Below, piece after piece: positions 4,879 through 7,863 of a DNA stretch of 7,863 nucleotides. Under the pieces are notes generated by a model. The model searched no databases. It was not told where the DNA came from and saw only the letters and a program-made list of their open reading frames with translations. The stretch covers positions 1-7,863 of the forward strand of contig DNYO01000200.1 in NCBI GenBank assembly GCA_003506795.1. Reading direction: 5' to 3'. How positions within the stretch are numbered: position 1 is the first letter of the stretch; each line of letters starts with the position of its first letter. The stretch comes from Deltaproteobacteria bacterium (GTDB lineage Bacteria > Desulfobacterota > Syntrophorhabdia > Syntrophorhabdales > Syntrophorhabdaceae). The position numbers and the translations under genes were made by a program.

Positions 4879-5364
4879 ATGATCATTCTAGGCATTGATC
4901 CGGGGCTTGCCAGCACCGGTTTTGGAGCGTTGCAATGCGGCGGCCGGGTGCCTGTCCTTGTCAAATGCGGTTCCATAAAAACTTCTTCTCATGATACGAT
5001 GGCGAACAGGCTGATGCAGATCCATGAGGATGTGAACACCGTTATCGATCAGGTGCAGCCTGACCTCTTTGCTCTCGAGGATGTTTTTTCCCTTGTTCGT
5101 TACCCCAGGGCCGGAATACTTCTTGGGAGTGTCCTTGGGGTTCTCTACGTGACGGCGCGCCGGAGGGGCCTTCCCGTTCAGGAGATTGCCCCGAAGGAGA
5201 TCAAAAATTCCCTCGTCGGTTTCGGTAATGCGGGCAAGAAGCAGGTGAAAGACGCCGTGGCAAGCACGCTGAAAATAGGCGACATTTCCTCTTTCCACGC
5301 ATCTGACGCCCTGGCCGTGGCACTGGCGGTCTATTATCGCAGAGACTACCGGAGGGTTGTATGA
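4879..5364 (+). CDS. ruvC: Holliday junction resolvase RuvC
   Basis: RuvC is the dimeric endonuclease that cuts Holliday junctions moved by RuvAB. The 161-residue product has the RNase-H-like fold with the catalytic acids in order: Asp7 in MIILGIDPG, Glu67 in LFALEDVF, and His140 with Asp143 in FHASDALAVALA. The His/Asp pair corresponds to the acidic pair of E. coli RuvC and to the His-Asp form of Thermus RuvC. The segment after Glu67 reads VFSLVRYPRAGILLG, somewhat divergent from the usual FFAKNP-x-LGQARG pattern. The ATG at 4879 is right for the family, though the ribosome binding site (GGTGG) is weak. Its TGA overlaps the ruvA ATG in ATGA, so translation is probably coupled. It is the first gene of the operon. 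Confidence 0.97.
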   Translation: MIILGIDPGLASTGFGALQCGGRVPVLVKCGSIKTSSHDTMANRLMQIHEDVNTVIDQVQPDLFALEDVFSLVRYPRAGILLGSVLGVLYVTARRRGLPVQEIAPKEIKNSLVGFGNAGKKQVKDAVASTLKIGDISSFHASDALAVALAVYYRRDYRRVV

Positions 5365-5975
5365 TCGCTTATCTTGAAGGGACCTTGAAAGGCATCTACG
5401 ATGAACGTCTCACCCTGCTCGTGGGCGGTATCGGATATGATGTTCTGATCCCCGCCTTCGTGATGAGCGAGATACGAAGACTGAAGAAGCAGGATGAGGA
5501 GTTGAGCCTTTACATTTCCTTTCATCAGACCGAAAGACAGCCCAAGCCCGTCCTTGTCGGCTTCAGACATGAGCTGGACAGGGAGTTTTTCGAACTTTTC
5601 ATCACCGTTGAGGACATCGGTCCCATGGCCGCGATAAAGGCGCTCACAAAGCCCATACGGGAGATAGCGCGTCATATTGAGGAGAAGGATGTAAAATCCC
5701 TGCGCAGGTTAAAGGGGATAGGGGAAAGAAAGGCCGACAAGATAGTGGCAACCCTCAAGGGCCGTGTCGCAAAATATGCCCTGATGCCGGAAACAGCGGC
5801 TGCCGCTCCGGTTCCGGAAGACTTCATCAAAGAAGTCGAACAGGTGCTTGTTACCCAGTTGGGCCATAAGCTGATCGAGGCACGGAAGATGATAGAGGAT
5901 GCGATGAAAAGAAATCCCCGCATCGCGTCTTCGGAAGAGCTTTTTGAGGAAGTGTACAGGGGACAGAAACAATGA
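5361..5975 (+). CDS. ruvA: Holliday junction branch-migration protein RuvA
   Basis: RuvA tetramers bind the four-way junction and load the RuvB motor. The 204-residue product shows the OB-fold domain I (about 1-65, MIAYLEGTLK through LVGF), and two helix-hairpin-helix motifs in domain II: FITVEDIGPMAAIKAL (about 80-95) and LKGIGERKADKIVATLKGR (about 115-133). A linker rich in Ala/Pro follows (ETAAAAPVPED), then the RuvB-binding domain III (about 152-204, GHKLIEARKMIEDAM). The first hairpin has VEDIGP where many RuvA proteins have a Gly before I/V-G-P, and the acidic-pin region is divergent, so this is a less typical RuvA. The length matches the family (about 190-205). It overlaps ruvC by 4 bp and ruvB by 4 bp. 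Confidence 0.95.
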   Translation: MIAYLEGTLKGIYDERLTLLVGGIGYDVLIPAFVMSEIRRLKKQDEELSLYISFHQTERQPKPVLVGFRHELDREFFELFITVEDIGPMAAIKALTKPIREIARHIEEKDVKSLRRLKGIGERKADKIVATLKGRVAKYALMPETAAAAPVPEDFIKEVEQVLVTQLGHKLIEARKMIEDAMKRNPRIASSEELFEEVYRGQKQ

Positions 5976-7039
5976 TACAGGAAGAAAACTCGGATCTTTC
6001 CGAACTCTACAAAAAAGAAGAAAGCGCGGCTGACGAGACTATCATCACCCTCCGGCCGAGCCGTCTTTCTGAATATGTCGGCCAGGATACGATTGTTGAA
6101 ACTCTCCAGATTGCCATCGAAGCCGCGCTGAAGAGGGGCGAACCGCTGGAGCACATTCTCTTTAACGGGCCGCCGGGGCTTGGAAAGACGACCCTGGCAC
6201 ATATCATCGCCAATGAAATGGGTACGCGAGTCGTCACATCTTCGGGTCCGGCACTGGAAAAGGGCGGCGATCTGATGGGGCTTTTGACGCACCTCGAGCG
6301 TGGAGATGTCTTTTTCATAGATGAGATCCATCGCATTCCCAAGATCGTCGAAGAATTTCTCTATCCGGCCATGGAGGATTTCGCCGTCGATTTTATTTTC
6401 GACAAGGGCATCCACGCACGGACGCACCGGTATCGTCTCGAACAGTTTACCCTTATCGGTGCGACTACCCGCTCGGGGCTGCTGTCCTCGCCTTTAAGAG
6501 AGCGTTTCGGTATCGTGAGAGACCTGGACTTCTATACGGATGAAGACCTGGTGAAGATCATAAAACGCTCTGCTTCCATACTTGGCATCACCGTTGACGA
6601 CGCCGGGGCATACGAAACCGCAAAACGCGCGCGCGGAACTCCGCGGGTTGCCAACAGACTCCTCAAACGGGTTCGGGATTACGCCGAGGTAAGGGCCGCC
6701 GGAGTCATTACGAGGGATGTGGCCATAGATGCGCTCAATCTTGAGGGCATCGACGATCACGGGTTGAGTGAGACTGACCGGAAACTTCTGAAAACCATTA
6801 TCCTGAATTACAAGGGCGGTCCGGTGGGCATCGAGGCCCTGGCCGCAACGCTGCAGCTCGAATCCGACGTCCTCATTGAAGTGGTGGAACCTTTTCTCTT
6901 GAAATCCGGGTTTATCATCCGCACCTCCCAGGGCAGAAAAGCCTCGGATAAGGCCTTTTCCCATCTCGATATGCCTATGCCCGGCAAAGCCTCAATGGGC
7001 GGGCTTTTTGATTCCCGGCCGGTAAAAAAGGGCAAGTAA
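5972..7039 (+). CDS. ruvB: Holliday junction branch-migration ATPase RuvB
   Basis: RuvB is the hexameric AAA+ motor that pulls DNA through the RuvA-bound junction. The 355-residue product has all expected motifs: LRPSRLSEYVGQ near residue 27, Walker A GPPGLGKT (66-73), Walker B FFIDEIHR (114-121), sensor 1 GATTRSG (163-169), arginine-finger region RERFG (176-180), and sensor 2 RGTPRVANRLLKRVRD (221-236). The C-terminal winged-helix domain carries FIIRTSQGRKASDKAF. The N-terminus has about 10 extra acidic residues compared with many RuvB proteins, and the C-terminus has a short basic tail (RPVKKGK). ATG 5972 overlaps the ruvA stop in ATGA. All key ATPase residues are intact, so it should be active. 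Confidence 0.98.
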   Translation: MIQEENSDLSELYKKEESAADETIITLRPSRLSEYVGQDTIVETLQIAIEAALKRGEPLEHILFNGPPGLGKTTLAHIIANEMGTRVVTSSGPALEKGGDLMGLLTHLERGDVFFIDEIHRIPKIVEEFLYPAMEDFAVDFIFDKGIHARTHRYRLEQFTLIGATTRSGLLSSPLRERFGIVRDLDFYTDEDLVKIIKRSASILGITVDDAGAYETAKRARGTPRVANRLLKRVRDYAEVRAAGVITRDVAIDALNLEGIDDHGLSETDRKLLKTIILNYKGGPVGIEALAATLQLESDVLIEVVEPFLLKSGFIIRTSQGRKASDKAFSHLDMPMPGKASMGGLFDSRPVKKGK

Positions 7040-7088
7040 TCTCACTATTCCATCGAATTTCTTGAATGGGTAAATTTCCCGATTAGGC

Positions 7089-7117
7089 TTGATTTTAGGG
7101 AGAGAGTATATTAGAAA
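7089..7117 (+). promoter_or_regulatory. Possible sigma-70 promoter before purA
   Basis: TTGATT (7089-7094) and TAGAAA (7112-7117) are 17 bases apart, each matching consensus at 4 of 6 positions; an AT-rich TATAT lies within the spacer. Transcription would start near 7124, leaving a leader of about 30 bases with the CAGGAG ribosome binding site. It lies in the 114-bp gap after ruvB, which shows no clear terminator, so purA could also be read through from ruvB. Confidence 0.3.
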
Positions 7118-7153
7118 AATATGTTTGCACAACGAAAAGCTCAGGAGACAATC

Positions 7154-7863
7154 ATGGCCAATGTGGGAGTTGTTGGTGTTCAATGGGGAGACGAAGGCAA
7201 AGGAAAGATCATCGATTATCTCAGCAACTTTGCTGACATCATAGTCCGTTTCCAGGGCGGGGCCAACGCCGGCCACACTATTGTAATCGGTGACAGAAAG
7301 GTCATCCTGCACCTCATACCATCGGGAATCCTCCGTGAAAACACCTATTGTGTGATCGGCAACGGCGTGGTCATGGATCCGGAGGTCCTCGAAAAGGAAT
7401 TGGCTGAATTGAAGGAGCTCGGTTATCTCAAGGATGAAAAGCGCCTCATGATAAGCGGCTGTACCCACGTGATCATGCCCTATCACAAGAAGCTCGATGC
7501 CCTGAAGGAGTCAAGGACTACAAGGAAAATAGGAACCACGGGCAGAGGTATAGGCCCCGCCTACGAAGACAGGGCGAGCAGGATGGGTATTCGCGTTATC
7601 GACGTTATCAGCAGGAAGGTCTTTCGCGAAAAGCTGAAAGCCAACCTCGAAATAAAGAACTTTCTCATTCGCCGCTATTACAAGGACGAACCCCTGATGA
7701 TCAGGGACATCCTGAAAAAATTCGAACCATACCGGAAGATCCTCAAAAAGCACGTCACTGACTCGACTTCATTCCTTCACAAGGCAATGGCCAGGAAGAA
7801 ACAGATACTCTTTGAAGGGGCCCAGGGCACCTTTCTCGATGTCGATCATGGAACCTATCCCTA
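7154..7863 (+). CDS. purA: Adenylosuccinate synthetase PurA (5' part, cut by window edge)
   Basis: PurA joins IMP and aspartate using GTP, the first committed step from IMP to AMP. The visible 236 codons cover a little over half of the usual 430 residues. Motifs seen are the P-loop WGDEGKGK (11-18) with catalytic Asp13, QGGANAGHT with catalytic His41, GTTGRGIGPAYEDR (127-140) which binds IMP, and EGAQGTFLDVDHGTYP (221-236). The ATG at 7154 gives the standard MANVGVVGVQWGDEG start and has CAGGAG 8 bases upstream. An in-frame ATG at 7121 would add 11 residues and lacks a ribosome binding site. The frame is intact to the window end. Confidence 0.98.
   Translation, partial: MANVGVVGVQWGDEGKGKIIDYLSNFADIIVRFQGGANAGHTIVIGDRKVILHLIPSGILRENTYCVIGNGVVMDPEVLEKELAELKELGYLKDEKRLMISGCTHVIMPYHKKLDALKESRTTRKIGTTGRGIGPAYEDRASRMGIRVIDVISRKVFREKLKANLEIKNFLIRRYYKDEPLMIRDILKKFEPYRKILKKHVTDSTSFLHKAMARKKQILFEGAQGTFLDVDHGTYP

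Noticed and set aside
5672..6427. 251-residue minus-strand ORF across ruvA and ruvB
   Set aside because: Antisense shadow of two strongly conserved genes; no family resemblance.
7121..7153. Earlier in-frame ATG for purA
   Set aside because: No ribosome binding site, adds 11 residues not typical of the family; 7154 has CAGGAG and the standard MANV start.

Overview
The window looks like chromosome from a Gram-negative bacterium of moderate GC content. It carries two lipobox lipoproteins, a complete ruvC-ruvA-ruvB operon, a tRNA with an encoded CCA end, and one good sigma-54-type promoter. The ruv genes and the set of small envelope genes resemble Desulfobacterota (Syntrophales-like delta-proteobacteria). 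That placement is an impression from protein resemblance, not a computed result.

Layout. Positions 1-132 hold nothing I can support. Positions 133-420 (minus strand) are the decayed right end of an IS21-family insertion sequence, with a broken istB tail and two subterminal repeats. Positions 474-1115 (minus strand) hold a universal stress protein gene preceded by a possible 57-residue small ORF that contains a perfect 16-bp palindrome. A plus-strand run of small, mostly envelope-associated genes follows: a sigma-54-type promoter (1174-1189), a 72-residue membrane protein, a lipoprotein with an internal duplication, a 46-residue lmo0937-family membrane peptide, a BON-domain lipoprotein, and a yccF-family gene interrupted by two in-frame stop codons. 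Two short fragments here (1196-1354 and 1580-1708) may be relics of other genes. This block with the divergent usp gene looks like an envelope-stress neighbourhood.

Positions 3572-3805 show no gene. On the minus strand come tRNA-Ser(CGA) and tadA. The tadA reading frame has no stop before the tRNA and terminates inside it, so the two genes overlap by 56 bp. A sigma-70-like promoter places the tadA transcription start on its ATG, which suggests a leaderless mRNA. Positions 4339-4878 are a 540-bp gene-free stretch. It contains a segment flanked by nested inverted repeats (about 4383-4796) that encloses a REP-type palindrome, and next to it a good sigma-70 promoter for the ruv operon.

Positions 4879-7039 are ruvC, ruvA and ruvB, each joined to the next by a 4-bp ATGA overlap; together they form the Holliday-junction branch-migration and resolution machine. 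From 7154 to the window edge is the first half of purA (adenylosuccinate synthetase).

I did not find a convincing new multi-gene system. The most unusual points are the tadA/tRNA-Ser overlap, the possibly leaderless tadA mRNA, the doubly nonsense-interrupted yccF, the sigma-54 promoter inside the usp/lipoprotein divergent region, and the inverted-repeat element upstream of ruvC.
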